Position numbers and translations under genes: made by a program. A stretch of 16,407 bases of DNA from Eikenella sp963548155 (GTDB lineage Bacteria > Pseudomonadota > Gammaproteobacteria > Burkholderiales > Neisseriaceae): NCBI GenBank assembly GCA_963548155.1, contig CAUUTP010000042.1, positions 1 through 16,407 on the forward strand, read 5' to 3'. Shown piece by piece: positions 1 to 6,255 of the stretch. The notes below the pieces were generated by a model. That model had not been told where the DNA came from, did no database searches, and saw nothing but the letters and a program-made list of their open reading frames with translations. How positions within the stretch are numbered: position 1 is the stretch's first letter; each line of letters opens with the position of its first letter.

Positions 1-419
1 GCAGCGACTTCATCGTCGGCTTCCCCGGCGAAACCGAGCGCGAGTTCGAGCAAACGCTGAAGCTGGTGAAAGACATCGCCTTCGATTTGAGCTTCGTCTT
101 CATTTACAGCCCGCGCCCTGGCACTCCTGCAGCCAACCTGCCGGATGATACGCCGCACGAAGAAAAAGTACGCCGTTTGGAAGCGCTGAACGAAGTCATC
201 GAAGCGGAAACAGCGAGCATCAACCAAACCATGCTCGGCACGGTGCAGCGCTGCCTGGTGGAAGGTGTGTCCAAAAAAGACCCCGACCAGTTGCAGGCGC
301 GCACGGCGAACAACCGCGTGGTGAACTTTACCGGCGACGTGTCGCTCATTAATCAAATGGTAGAGATCAAAATCACCGAAGCCTTCACCTTCTCGTTACG
401 CGGCGAGCTGGTGGAATAA
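1..419 (+). CDS. miaB: MiaB, tRNA-2-methylthio-N6-dimethylallyladenosine synthase (3' end only)
   Basis: This is the C-terminal 138 codons of a radical-SAM methylthiotransferase, cut by the left window edge. The reading frame begins at base 3. MiaB adds a methylthio group to i6A37 next to the anticodon of tRNAs that read codons starting with U. The first visible residues (SDFIVGFPGET) are the conserved motif late in the radical-SAM domain. A short helical linker follows, and the last 65 or so residues form a TRAM RNA-binding domain (GTVQRCLVEG near its start, VEIKITEAFTFSLRGELV at the end). The N-terminal UPF0004 domain and the CxxxCxxC cluster lie outside the window. The ending FSLRGELVE matches the usual MiaB C-terminus better than RimO or MtaB. 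A one-mismatch uptake sequence (426-437) follows the stop, with no hairpin. Confidence 0.93.
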   Translation, partial: SDFIVGFPGETEREFEQTLKLVKDIAFDLSFVFIYSPRPGTPAANLPDDTPHEEKVRRLEALNEVIEAETASINQTMLGTVQRCLVEGVSKKDPDQLQARTANNRVVNFTGDVSLINQMVEIKITEAFTFSLRGELVE

Positions 420-458
420 GGCAAAGGGCTACCTGAAAATTTACTAGGAAGGATAAGC

Positions 459-941
459 ATGAAGAAAATCGCGATAACCGCGCTATTGGGTTTGTTGCTT
501 GCCCCTGCCTATGCCGAAAATCAGCAGGGTTTTGACCAGGATGAAATCTATCAGCAGGTTCAGCTAACGAGCGAATATATTGAAAACGAGCTGAGCAATA
601 TCGTGCTGGCGAATTTGGCCGTGATGTCGCCCGAACAAGAGCGGCGGCTGAATACGAGTAAACAGGCAGAAAATGTGTTTAATCAGAGAGCTCGGCGCCA
701 GCTTATGCAAACCTGGCCTGACTATATGAATCGCTGTTATGCCGGCAATGCGGCTAGATTGTGTGCCTATCGCGATATGTATTTCCATCAAATATTTGAA
801 TTTGTTATGAAACAAGCTGGCGATCGGCAGCGGATTGTGCCGCTCAATGCGCAAACCCGCGCCTGGATACGGCAGAACCCCCAATTGTCGGAGCAGGCTT
901 CGGCTGAAATAGCTGCGATAGTTCATGAGGCGGGTTTGTAA
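459..941 (+). CDS. Small secreted (periplasmic) helical protein, function unknown
   Basis: Predicted 160-residue exported protein that I do not recognise. The start is supported by a strong Shine-Dalgarno (AGGAAGGA, 446-453) five bases upstream. Residues 1-19 form a classical signal peptide (MKK, hydrophobic core, cleavage after AYA). The mature part is polar and looks mostly helical. It has two cysteines, C93 and C102, eight residues apart, which could form one disulfide in the periplasm. The region around them (NRCYAGNAARLCAYRDMYF) and the aromatic stretch after it look like the most constrained part. The gene sits 39 bp after miaB and 112 bp before the tannase-like gene on the same strand, with no terminator-like hairpin on either side, so read-through from miaB is plausible. 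Nothing in the sequence indicates a catalytic role. Confidence 0.8.
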   Translation: MKKIAITALLGLLLAPAYAENQQGFDQDEIYQQVQLTSEYIENELSNIVLANLAVMSPEQERRLNTSKQAENVFNQRARRQLMQTWPDYMNRCYAGNAARLCAYRDMYFHQIFEFVMKQAGDRQRIVPLNAQTRAWIRQNPQLSEQASAEIAAIVHEAGL

Positions 942-1016
942 AGCAGTGCGCTTCGGTATTTTCTTGCCACGGATTCGAGGTGCATGTTTTCAGGTAGCCT
1001 GTCAGCATTTTAGGCG

Positions 1017-1022
1017 TACAAT
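1017..1022 (+). promoter_or_regulatory. Possible -10 element for the tannase-like gene
   Basis: TACAAT lies 31 bp before the preferred start codon of the esterase gene, just downstream of a single uptake sequence (989-1000). No good -35 element is present at 16-18 bp spacing, because the expected position falls inside the uptake sequence (TAGCCT). Assignment as a promoter is tentative. Confidence 0.3.
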
Positions 1023-1053
1023 CGTGCTTTTCGGGTATGCAGAAAGGAACAAC

Positions 1054-2544
1054 ATGATGAAATTCAAAACCACCCTGTTGGCCGGTATCTTGGTGTTGGC
1101 TTGCGGCAGCAGTGCGGCAAAAACCATCGAAGTCAGCCAAGGGTACGGCCTCGATTTCCGCACTCAAAACTACACCCGCCAAAGCACCGTAGTAAACGGC
1201 CAAACCGTAGCCTATCGTGCCTATGAAAATATCGTGTATGTGGCTAATCCGGCCGACAGTGCTCATCAAACCATCAATATCTACATCCCCGAAGCCTATT
1301 TCAACGGCGGCAGCATCAACGGCTACACCGCGCAAACCGCGCCCATCTTCCTGCCCAACCAAATCGGCGGCTATATGCCAGCCAAAGCCGGTGTGCCGGG
1401 GAAGGGTGGTTTCGGCCCAAGCAAAGAGGGGCAGGTTGACGCCATGCAGGCTGCTTTGGCCAGAGGTTATGTGGTGGCCTCGCCCGGCGCGCGCGGCCGT
1501 ACCGCCGCCACCGGCAAAGCGCCTGCCGCGATTGTTGATTTGAAAGCAGCCGTGCGTTACCTGCGTTTCAACGATGCGGTGATGGCAGGTGATGCCGAAA
1601 AAATCATCTCCAACGGCACCAGCGCGGGCGGTGCTTTATCTGTGTTGCTCGGTGCCAGCGGCAATCAGGCCGACTACGAGCCCTATCTGCAACAGCTTGG
1701 TGCCGCTCCGGCCAAAGACCATATTTTCGCCGTTTCCGCCTATTGCCCGATTTCCATTTTAGATCATGCTGATGCTGCCTATGAATGGCAGTTTAACGGC
1801 GTGAATGACTACCAAAAAATGGATATTTCCATGATCGATTACCATGTTGAACGCAAATTGGTAAACGGTACGCTCACCAACGGGCAAATCCAAATTTCAG
1901 GTAGCCTTAAAGCCCAATTCCCAGCCTATGTGAACAGTCTGCACCTGCGTGATTCGCAAGGCCGGGCACTGCGGTTAGACGCGCAGGGCAACGGCAGCTT
2001 CAAAAACTATGTTGTCTCCTTCCTGCGCCGCTCGGCCCAAAGCCAGCTGGATGCAGGCAAAGACTTGAGCAGCCGCAACTGGCTCACTATCCGCAACGGC
2101 AAAGTGAGCGCCGTGGACTTTGCCGCCTATGCCAGCACCACCGGCCGCCAGAAAACCCCGCCAGCTTTCGATGCGTTGGATTTGAGCAGCGGCGAAAACC
2201 AACTGTTCGGCACCGCCACCACCGACAAACAGCACTTCACCGACTTCTCCTACCAACACCGTGCCAATGCGCAAGCCACCCTGGCCGACCCGCAGACGGT
2301 GAAGCTGATGAACCCGATGCATTACATTAGCCGCCACACCGCGCCACAGCATTGGCGCATCCGCGTTGGCACTGCCGATAGCGATACCTCGCTGGCCATA
2401 GCTGCTATCCTCACCGCCAAGCTGCAAAACAGTGGCAAACGGGTGGACTTCGCCCTGCCGTGGGACGTACCGCACAGCGGCGATTACGACTTAGACGAAC
2501 TGTTTGATTGGATGGATAAAACCGTACGCCGGCCGCGCGGCTAA
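1054..2544 (+). CDS. Secreted subtype-B tannase family alpha/beta hydrolase (esterase)
   Basis: Predicted 496-residue exported serine esterase resembling bacterial subtype-B tannases (TanB/TanLp1 type), which hydrolyse galloyl esters and related phenolic esters. The nucleophile elbow GTSAGG places Ser190. The C-terminal pair is Asp442 (in GTADSDTS) and His474 (in VPHSGDYDLDELFDWM). The 32-residue Asp-His spacing and the GDYDL motif are family features. The ATG at 1054 (or 1057) follows AAAGGA at suitable spacing and opens a signal peptide (MMKFKTTLLAGILVLACGSSAA). The in-frame extension back to 925 overlaps the preceding gene and has no signal peptide, so it was rejected. Cleavage could be after SSAA, or the LVLAC sequence could act as a lipobox. 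An exact uptake sequence at 1896-1907 is coded in frame as SGSL. A DUS hairpin terminator follows the stop by 6 bp. The actual substrate is inferred from family only. Confidence 0.87.
   Translation: MMKFKTTLLAGILVLACGSSAAKTIEVSQGYGLDFRTQNYTRQSTVVNGQTVAYRAYENIVYVANPADSAHQTINIYIPEAYFNGGSINGYTAQTAPIFLPNQIGGYMPAKAGVPGKGGFGPSKEGQVDAMQAALARGYVVASPGARGRTAATGKAPAAIVDLKAAVRYLRFNDAVMAGDAEKIISNGTSAGGALSVLLGASGNQADYEPYLQQLGAAPAKDHIFAVSAYCPISILDHADAAYEWQFNGVNDYQKMDISMIDYHVERKLVNGTLTNGQIQISGSLKAQFPAYVNSLHLRDSQGRALRLDAQGNGSFKNYVVSFLRRSAQSQLDAGKDLSSRNWLTIRNGKVSAVDFAAYASTTGRQKTPPAFDALDLSSGENQLFGTATTDKQHFTDFSYQHRANAQATLADPQTVKLMNPMHYISRHTAPQHWRIRVGTADSDTSLAIAAILTAKLQNSGKRVDFALPWDVPHSGDYDLDELFDWMDKTVRRPRG
1896..1907 (-). 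repeat. Exact uptake sequence inside the tannase-like CDS
   Basis: TTCAGGTAGCCT read in the gene's frame gives Ser-Gly-Ser-Leu, a tolerable surface-loop sequence. This is one of only two exact copies inside a coding region in the window. Confidence 0.95.
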
Positions 2545-2550
2545 CCACTG

Positions 2551-2596
2551 AGGCTACCTGAAAAATGTTCGGCGCATGTTTTCAGGTAGCCTTTAT
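2551..2596 (+). terminator. DUS-pair hairpin terminator after the tannase-like gene
   Basis: Inverted uptake sequences at 2551-2562 and 2581-2592 form a 14-bp stem with the adjoining AAAA/TTTT, with a loop of about 14 nt, followed by TTTA. The hairpin starts 6 bp after the TAA stop. Confidence 0.8.
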
Positions 2597-2599
2597 AAT
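2594..2599 (+). promoter_or_regulatory. Possible -10 element for the NCS2 permease
   Basis: A perfect TATAAT lies at the foot of the preceding terminator hairpin, about 110 bp before the permease ATG. The corresponding -35 region would be inside the hairpin loop and does not resemble TTGACA. It is the only consensus -10 seen in the gap 2593-2708. Confidence 0.35.
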
Positions 2600-2708
2600 G
2601 CGTCAAACACAAAGCAAAAGAGACATAGGCTCGCTGAAAATTAAACCGGAGCCAGATCCAGTCAGAAACCCTTATACCAACCCTTTTCCCAACCACACTT
2701 GAAACATC

Positions 2709-4046
2709 ATGCAATCCTTTCTAGACCGTTATTTCAAACTTTCCGAAAACAAAACCACCATCCGCACTGAGCTGATGGCGGGGCTCACCACCTTCCTCAC
2801 CATGTGCTATATCGTCGTGGTGAATCCGCACACCCTGTCGCAGGCGGGGATGGATTTTGGTGCGGTGTTCGTGGCTACCTGTATTTCCGCCGCCATCGGC
2901 TGCCTGATTATGGGCGCGCTGGCCAATTATCCGATTGCGCTGGCGCCCGGCATGGGGCTGAACGCCTATTTCACCTTCAGCGTGGTTAAAGGCATGGGCG
3001 TGCCGTGGCAGGTGGCGCTGGCGGCGGTATTTGTGTCCGGTATCATATTTATTTTGTTCAGCTTTTTGAAAGTGCGCGAAATGCTGGTGAACGCGCTGCC
3101 GATGAGCCTGAAAATGGCGATTGCCGCCGGCATCGGCCTGTTTTTGGCGCTGATTGCGCTCAAAGGCTCGGGCGTGGTGGTGGGCAATGAGGCCACGCTG
3201 GTGCACATGGGCGAATTCCGCTTGCCGGTGGAGGGGCAGCCGGGCGTGTATACGCCGAATTGGCCGATGCTCTTGGCGCTGCTGGGCTTTTTCATCATCG
3301 TGGTGCTGGATTATTTCCGCGTGCGCGGCGCCATCATCATCGGTATTTTGGGCGTTACCCTGCTGGCGGTGCCGCTGGGGCTGACCCGCTTCGAGCGTGT
3401 GGTGTCGGCCATTCCCAGCGTGGCGCCCACCTTTATGCAAATGGATTTCAACCATCTGTTTTCAGGTAGCCTGGTTGCAGTGATTTTCGTATTTTTCCTG
3501 GTGGATTTGTTCGATAGCACTGGCACGCTGGTGGGCGTGGCGCACCGTGCCGGCCTGTTGGAAAACGGCAAGTTGCCGCGCTTGAAAAAAGCCCTGTTTG
3601 CGGATTCCGTGGCCATTGTGGCTGGTGCAGTGTTGGGCACTTCCTCTACCACGCCCTATGTGGAAAGCGCCTCCGGCGTGGCTGCGGGCGGCCGCACCGG
3701 GCTTACTGCCGTTACCGTGGGCGTGCTGATGCTCGCCTGCCTGTGGTTTTCACCGCTGGCCGAAGCTGTGCCTGCCTTTGCCACTGCGCCTGCGCTGTTG
3801 TATATCGGCATCCACATGATGCGTTCGGCCACCGAAATCGACTGGCACGACATGACTGAAGCGGCGCCTGCCTTCCTTACCATGGTGTTTATGCCGTTTT
3901 CCTATTCGATTGCCGACGGCATCGCCATGGGTTTCATCAGCTATGCCTTGGTGAAACTGTGTTGTGGCCGATCCCGCGACGTACCGCCCATGGTGTGGGG
4001 CGTGGCCGTATTGTGGGCATTGAAATTCTGGTTCTTAGGCGCATAA
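2709..4046 (+). CDS. NCS2 family purine permease (AzgA-like adenine/guanine/hypoxanthine transporter)
   Basis: Inner-membrane proton-coupled nucleobase importer of the AzgA-like branch of NCS2. The 445-residue length equals that typical of E. coli AdeP/GhxP-type proteins. Diagnostic sequences are an N-terminal RTELMAGLTTFLTMCYIVVVNP, ALAPGMGLNAYFTF at residues 77-90, VDLFDSTGTLVGVA at about 265-278, and the substrate-region motif GTSSTTPYVESASGVAAGGR starting at residue 310. Around 12-14 hydrophobic segments span the protein. Whether adenine or guanine/hypoxanthine is preferred cannot be decided from the sequence. No strong Shine-Dalgarno precedes the ATG (ACTTGAAACATC), so translation may be modest. 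An exact uptake sequence (3461-3472) is coded in frame as SGSL at residues 252-255, at the start of a membrane segment. A DUS hairpin terminator follows. Confidence 0.92.
   Translation: MQSFLDRYFKLSENKTTIRTELMAGLTTFLTMCYIVVVNPHTLSQAGMDFGAVFVATCISAAIGCLIMGALANYPIALAPGMGLNAYFTFSVVKGMGVPWQVALAAVFVSGIIFILFSFLKVREMLVNALPMSLKMAIAAGIGLFLALIALKGSGVVVGNEATLVHMGEFRLPVEGQPGVYTPNWPMLLALLGFFIIVVLDYFRVRGAIIIGILGVTLLAVPLGLTRFERVVSAIPSVAPTFMQMDFNHLFSGSLVAVIFVFFLVDLFDSTGTLVGVAHRAGLLENGKLPRLKKALFADSVAIVAGAVLGTSSTTPYVESASGVAAGGRTGLTAVTVGVLMLACLWFSPLAEAVPAFATAPALLYIGIHMMRSATEIDWHDMTEAAPAFLTMVFMPFSYSIADGIAMGFISYALVKLCCGRSRDVPPMVWGVAVLWALKFWFLGA
3461..3472 (-). repeat. Exact uptake sequence inside the NCS2 permease CDS
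   Basis: TTCAGGTAGCCT is read as Ser-Gly-Ser-Leu, the same frame as the copy in the tannase-like gene, within FSGSLVAVIF. Confidence 0.95.
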
Positions 4047-4071
4047 GGCGCGGTTGACTAGCAGAGAGCAA

Positions 4072-4103
4072 AGGCTACCTGAAAGTTTTCAGGTAGCCTT
4101 TTG
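4072..4103 (+). terminator. DUS-pair hairpin terminator after the NCS2 permease
   Basis: AGGCTACCTGAAA (4072-4084) and TTTCAGGTAGCCT (4087-4099) form a 13-bp perfect stem around GT. The closing bases will open to give a normal loop. TTTT follows directly. The hairpin starts 25 bp after the permease stop. Confidence 0.85.
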
Positions 4104-4360
4104 GTATGTGTGGCAGAAATGAGAATATGGTGATGCTTCAATAGGAATAGTTCAGATATTTGAAAAACGCAGCAAAATTCTGCGGAACATGGTTTGGCGG
4201 CAGCTTGTTGCGTCAGCTGCTATCCATGGCAGTGTAAAGGTGGAATATGGTTATACATGGTTGCCAAATTAAATCAGCATAAATATTCCCTAATTCTTTG
4301 CTAATTATAGATAAGTATAGTACGATTAATTTGAATGATTTTAATAAGGCGGGGCTGAGC
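4100..4360. other. AT-rich intergenic region before the PAP2 gene
   Basis: This 260-bp stretch is visibly richer in A/T than the surrounding genes. It holds no convincing gene. A 12-nt near-repeat, GAATATGGT followed by GAT (4123-4134) or TAT (4243-4254), occurs twice. A small hairpin, CGCAG/CTGCG, lies near 4170-4185. TATAGA (4306-4311) and TATAGT (4316-4321) are possible -10 elements for the downstream gene, but neither has a good -35. Confidence 0.5.
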
Positions 4361-4944
4361 ATGGAGTTTCTGCACGCAATCAACCAATCCTTGTTTTTGT
4401 TTATTAATGCCGATCATGATGATCATCCGAGCGGCATAGTGATTGCTTTGTTGATAGCAGAGTATTTAACCGCCATCACGCTGGTTGCGGTGGCGGTTTA
4501 CTTGGTTTGGAAACATCGGTATCGGCGTGTTATCTGCTTGAATGTGCTGTGCAGCCTGCTGTTGGGCATGACGGCAACTTATCTTATCCGCAAGGGCTGG
4601 CATGTGCCGCGGCCGTTTGATATGCAGCTGGGTACCAATTTCTTGGCACACAGCGTCACTTCGTCTTTTCCAAGCAAACACATGACTTCGCTCACTGCCC
4701 CGCTGATGAGTATGTGCCTGTTTGCTCCAACGCGGCTGGTGGGCGTGGCCGGCTTGGTTGTGGCAATGAGCGTGGCATGGTCGCGGGTGTATCGGGCGTG
4801 CATTGGCCGCTGGATATGGCCGGGGCGCTGCTGGTGGGTTTGCTGGCGGCTTTAACCGTAAAGTATGGCTTACGCCCGTTGTGGATGCGCTGGCTTGATA
4901 CGGCCGATGGCCAGTTTGCCATTCAGGATAAACAGGCTACCTGA
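4361..4944 (+). pseudogene. PAP2-family membrane phosphatase, split by a one-base frameshift
   Basis: Integral-membrane phosphatase of the PAP2/undecaprenyl-pyrophosphatase type. Using the ATG at 4361 (AAGG and GGGG upstream), motif C1 is RKGWHVPRP (residues 77-85) and C2 is SFPSKHMTS, with the catalytic His at 107 in PSKH instead of the usual PSGH. C3 begins SRVY at 141-144. The frame then breaks at the GGG run 4794-4796. The +1 frame continues as GVHWPLDMAGALLVGLLAA, which completes SRX5HX3D. Adding one G would restore a 194-residue protein ending at 4944. Unrepaired, the frame runs to a stop at 4855 and loses the C3 His and Asp. A TTG start at 4298 in the same frame is less likely. The restored stop TGA lies inside an uptake sequence. 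This could be a true pseudogene, a phase-variable tract or a sequencing error. Confidence 0.8.
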
Positions 4945-4945
4945 A
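4934..4945 (+). repeat. Uptake sequence that supplies the PAP2 stop codon
   Basis: AGGCTACCTGAA is read as ..Gln-Ala-Thr-stop, with the TGA at 4942-4944 in the restored PAP2 frame. The last residues of the protein are therefore encoded by the repeat. Confidence 0.85.
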
Positions 4946-4965
4946 AACGTTGTGCCAAGAGAAAG

Positions 4966-5021
4966 AGGCTACCTGAAAGTTTTAGCTCGATTGGAGCTAT
5001 GCTTTCAGGTAGCCTGTTTTT
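4966..5021. terminator. DUS-pair hairpin between convergent genes (bidirectional terminator)
   Basis: AGGCTACCTGAAAG (4966-4979) pairs with CTTTCAGGTAGCCT (5002-5015) over 14 bp. An inner 5-bp stem, AGCTC/GAGCT (4984-4988 with 4994-4998), folds the loop. GTTTTTATT follows on the plus side and CTCTTTCTCTT on the minus side. It can serve both the PAP2 gene and the leftward gene ending at 5118. Confidence 0.85.
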
Positions 5022-5117
5022 ATTGGGCTTTATGGCGAATCCATTGAACTTCCAATACGGCGTTAACCCGCCTTATATCGATTGCCATTTGATCGGCTAT
5101 GGACACACTTGCCCAAA

Positions 5118-5483
5118 TCAATCATAACGGCGGCATTTAATATCGGAATCCTCGCAGAAGATCGCGTTTTGCTCAGCCTGGCAGGCGCGGCGGACTTGGG
5201 CGCGGGCGAGGCCTTCGTTGTGGCTGGTGGCTTCATAGGTTTTGCTAAACGGGGTAACGCTGCACACATAAGCAGGATTGCGGCCTGTGCGGTGCTCAAT
5301 GACGACTTCGCGCACATTGCCGTTGCGGGCAGGTTGATTGCGTTCCAACACGGCAATGCGTGCTTCCAAATCGGCAATGCGCCGCTCCAGCGTACTAATG
5401 CGCGCGGCATCGTCGGCCGGCGCGGCATAGAGCGCGGTGGGCAGGGTGGAGAGGGCAAGGAGGAGGGGAAGTAGTTTTTTCAT
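5118..5483 (-). CDS. Small secreted coiled-coil protein with four cysteines, function unknown
   Basis: Predicted 121-residue exported protein that I do not recognise. I prefer the ATG at 5483, which gives MKKLLPLLLALSTLPTALYA as the signal peptide with cleavage before APADD. An in-frame ATG nine bases upstream (5492) adds only MIF. Neither start has a clear Shine-Dalgarno. Residues 29-46 form a short coiled coil with regular hydrophobic positions (I29, L32, I36, L39, I43, L46). The C-terminal third has four cysteines (C74, C101, C110, C117), suggesting two disulfides in a small periplasmic or surface domain. It is the last leftward gene of its block and converges on the PAP2 gene across a bidirectional hairpin. 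Overlapping ORFs in this stretch lack signal peptides and were rejected. Confidence 0.75.
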   Translation of the reverse strand: MKKLLPLLLALSTLPTALYAAPADDAARISTLERRIADLEARIAVLERNQPARNGNVREVVIEHRTGRNPAYVCSVTPFSKTYEATSHNEGLARAQVRRACQAEQNAIFCEDSDIKCRRYD

Positions 5484-5512
5484 GAAAATCATTGAGTTGG
5501 GGTTGAAGTTGT

Positions 5513-5553
5513 ATTTCAGGTAGCCTTTTCGGGGGCGGAATGCTACCTGAAAA
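5513..5553 (-). repeat. Imperfect inverted uptake-sequence pair downstream of the 5648-6160 gene
   Basis: An exact copy (5515-5526) and a one-mismatch copy (5540-5551, ATGCTACCTGAA) face each other and form an 11-12-bp stem with a loop of about 18 nt. The stem is flanked by A/T but has no T-run on the minus side, so terminator activity is uncertain. It lies between the two small secreted-protein genes. Confidence 0.55.
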
Positions 5554-5647
5554 ATGGAAAATAAAACAGGGCAGGTGTGAATGAAAGGGTTGGGGGTTTG
5601 CCTAGTATGGGTGAGCCGATACCCAGCTGGTTGGTTTTGCTCAAGCT

Positions 5648-6160
5648 TCAGTTCGGCAAACGGCGGCAGATGCTTTGCGCCATTTCTTGACCGGTTTGGT
5701 CGTCGATTTGGGTTTGACGCATGGTGCTGGCATCGAGGCTGTCGATGCGCAGGGCGATGGTTTTGGCCTGGCGATCACTATCGAGGATGGTGGCGATGCG
5801 GTGCTCTATGTTACGGAGTTCTAGATTGTTGCCGATGGTTTGGCGGGTAGCAGCATCATGCTGCGGGCGGGCACGGTTGCTGTTCCAGACGAGGATCAGG
5901 GTATCGTTGGATAGTTGCCAGGTGCCAGTGGCGCTTTGCTGGAAACGGAAGTCAAGGCCTTGGCGGCGGAAGGTATAGTCGCCAATACTGTTGGCGTAGT
6001 GGTTGGGGCGGAGGGTGAGGCTGTCGGTAACGGTGGCATAGATGCTGGGGTATTCTGTGGTGCAACGCCATTGGCCGGCAAGTTGGGCTTCGTTGAGAGG
6101 CGCTGCATTAGCGGCGCTGATGGTAGCGGTGAGGATAAGGATGGGAGTGAGTTTTTTCAT
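5648..6160 (-). CDS. Small secreted protein of unknown function, beta-rich
   Basis: Predicted 170-residue exported protein with a signal peptide (MKKLTPILILTATISAANA, cleavage before APLNE). The mature chain begins LAGQWRCTTEYP and contains GTWQLSNDTLILV at about residues 79-91. That alternating pattern of a GxW turn and hydrophobic strands resembles lipocalin-like or other small beta-barrel periplasmic proteins, but no family is recognised. Two cysteines, C33 and C165 near the ends, could form one disulfide. The start is chosen because the signal peptide begins there; the ribosome-binding site is weak (CCAGAACC). The gene lies 95 bp downstream of the aminopeptidase gene, separated from it by an inverted uptake-sequence pair. 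It shares its signal-peptide style, but no obvious mature similarity, with the next gene (5118-5483). Confidence 0.75.
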   Translation of the reverse strand: MKKLTPILILTATISAANAAPLNEAQLAGQWRCTTEYPSIYATVTDSLTLRPNHYANSIGDYTFRRQGLDFRFQQSATGTWQLSNDTLILVWNSNRARPQHDAATRQTIGNNLELRNIEHRIATILDSDRQAKTIALRIDSLDASTMRQTQIDDQTGQEMAQSICRRLPN

Positions 6161-6203
6161 AATGGTTCTGGTGCAGATAAGGTTGGTTTGGTGGGAGTTA
6201 GGT

Positions 6204-6239
6204 TTCAGGTAGCCTGCTTCTTGCCACAGGCTACCTGAA
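6204..6239 (-). terminator. Inverted uptake-sequence pair after the aminopeptidase gene
   Basis: TTCAGGTAGCCTG and CAGGCTACCTGAA form a 13-bp stem with a loop of about 10 nt, 17 bp beyond the aminopeptidase stop. The repeats face the opposite way from the other terminators (TTCAGG first) and no T-run follows on the minus strand. It may only slow polymerase or protect the 3' end. Confidence 0.5.
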
Positions 6240-6255
6240 CCTTATGGCTAACGCC

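Noticed and set aside
925..1053. 43-codon N-terminal extension of the tannase-like gene
   Set aside because: It overlaps the preceding gene and lacks a ribosome-binding site. The ATG at 1054 has both a Shine-Dalgarno and a signal peptide.
5063..5474. Overlapping 130-131-codon frames on both strands at the small secreted-protein locus
   Set aside because: Only the frame ending at 5118 has a signal peptide, a regular coiled coil and paired cysteines. The others have shadow-like composition.
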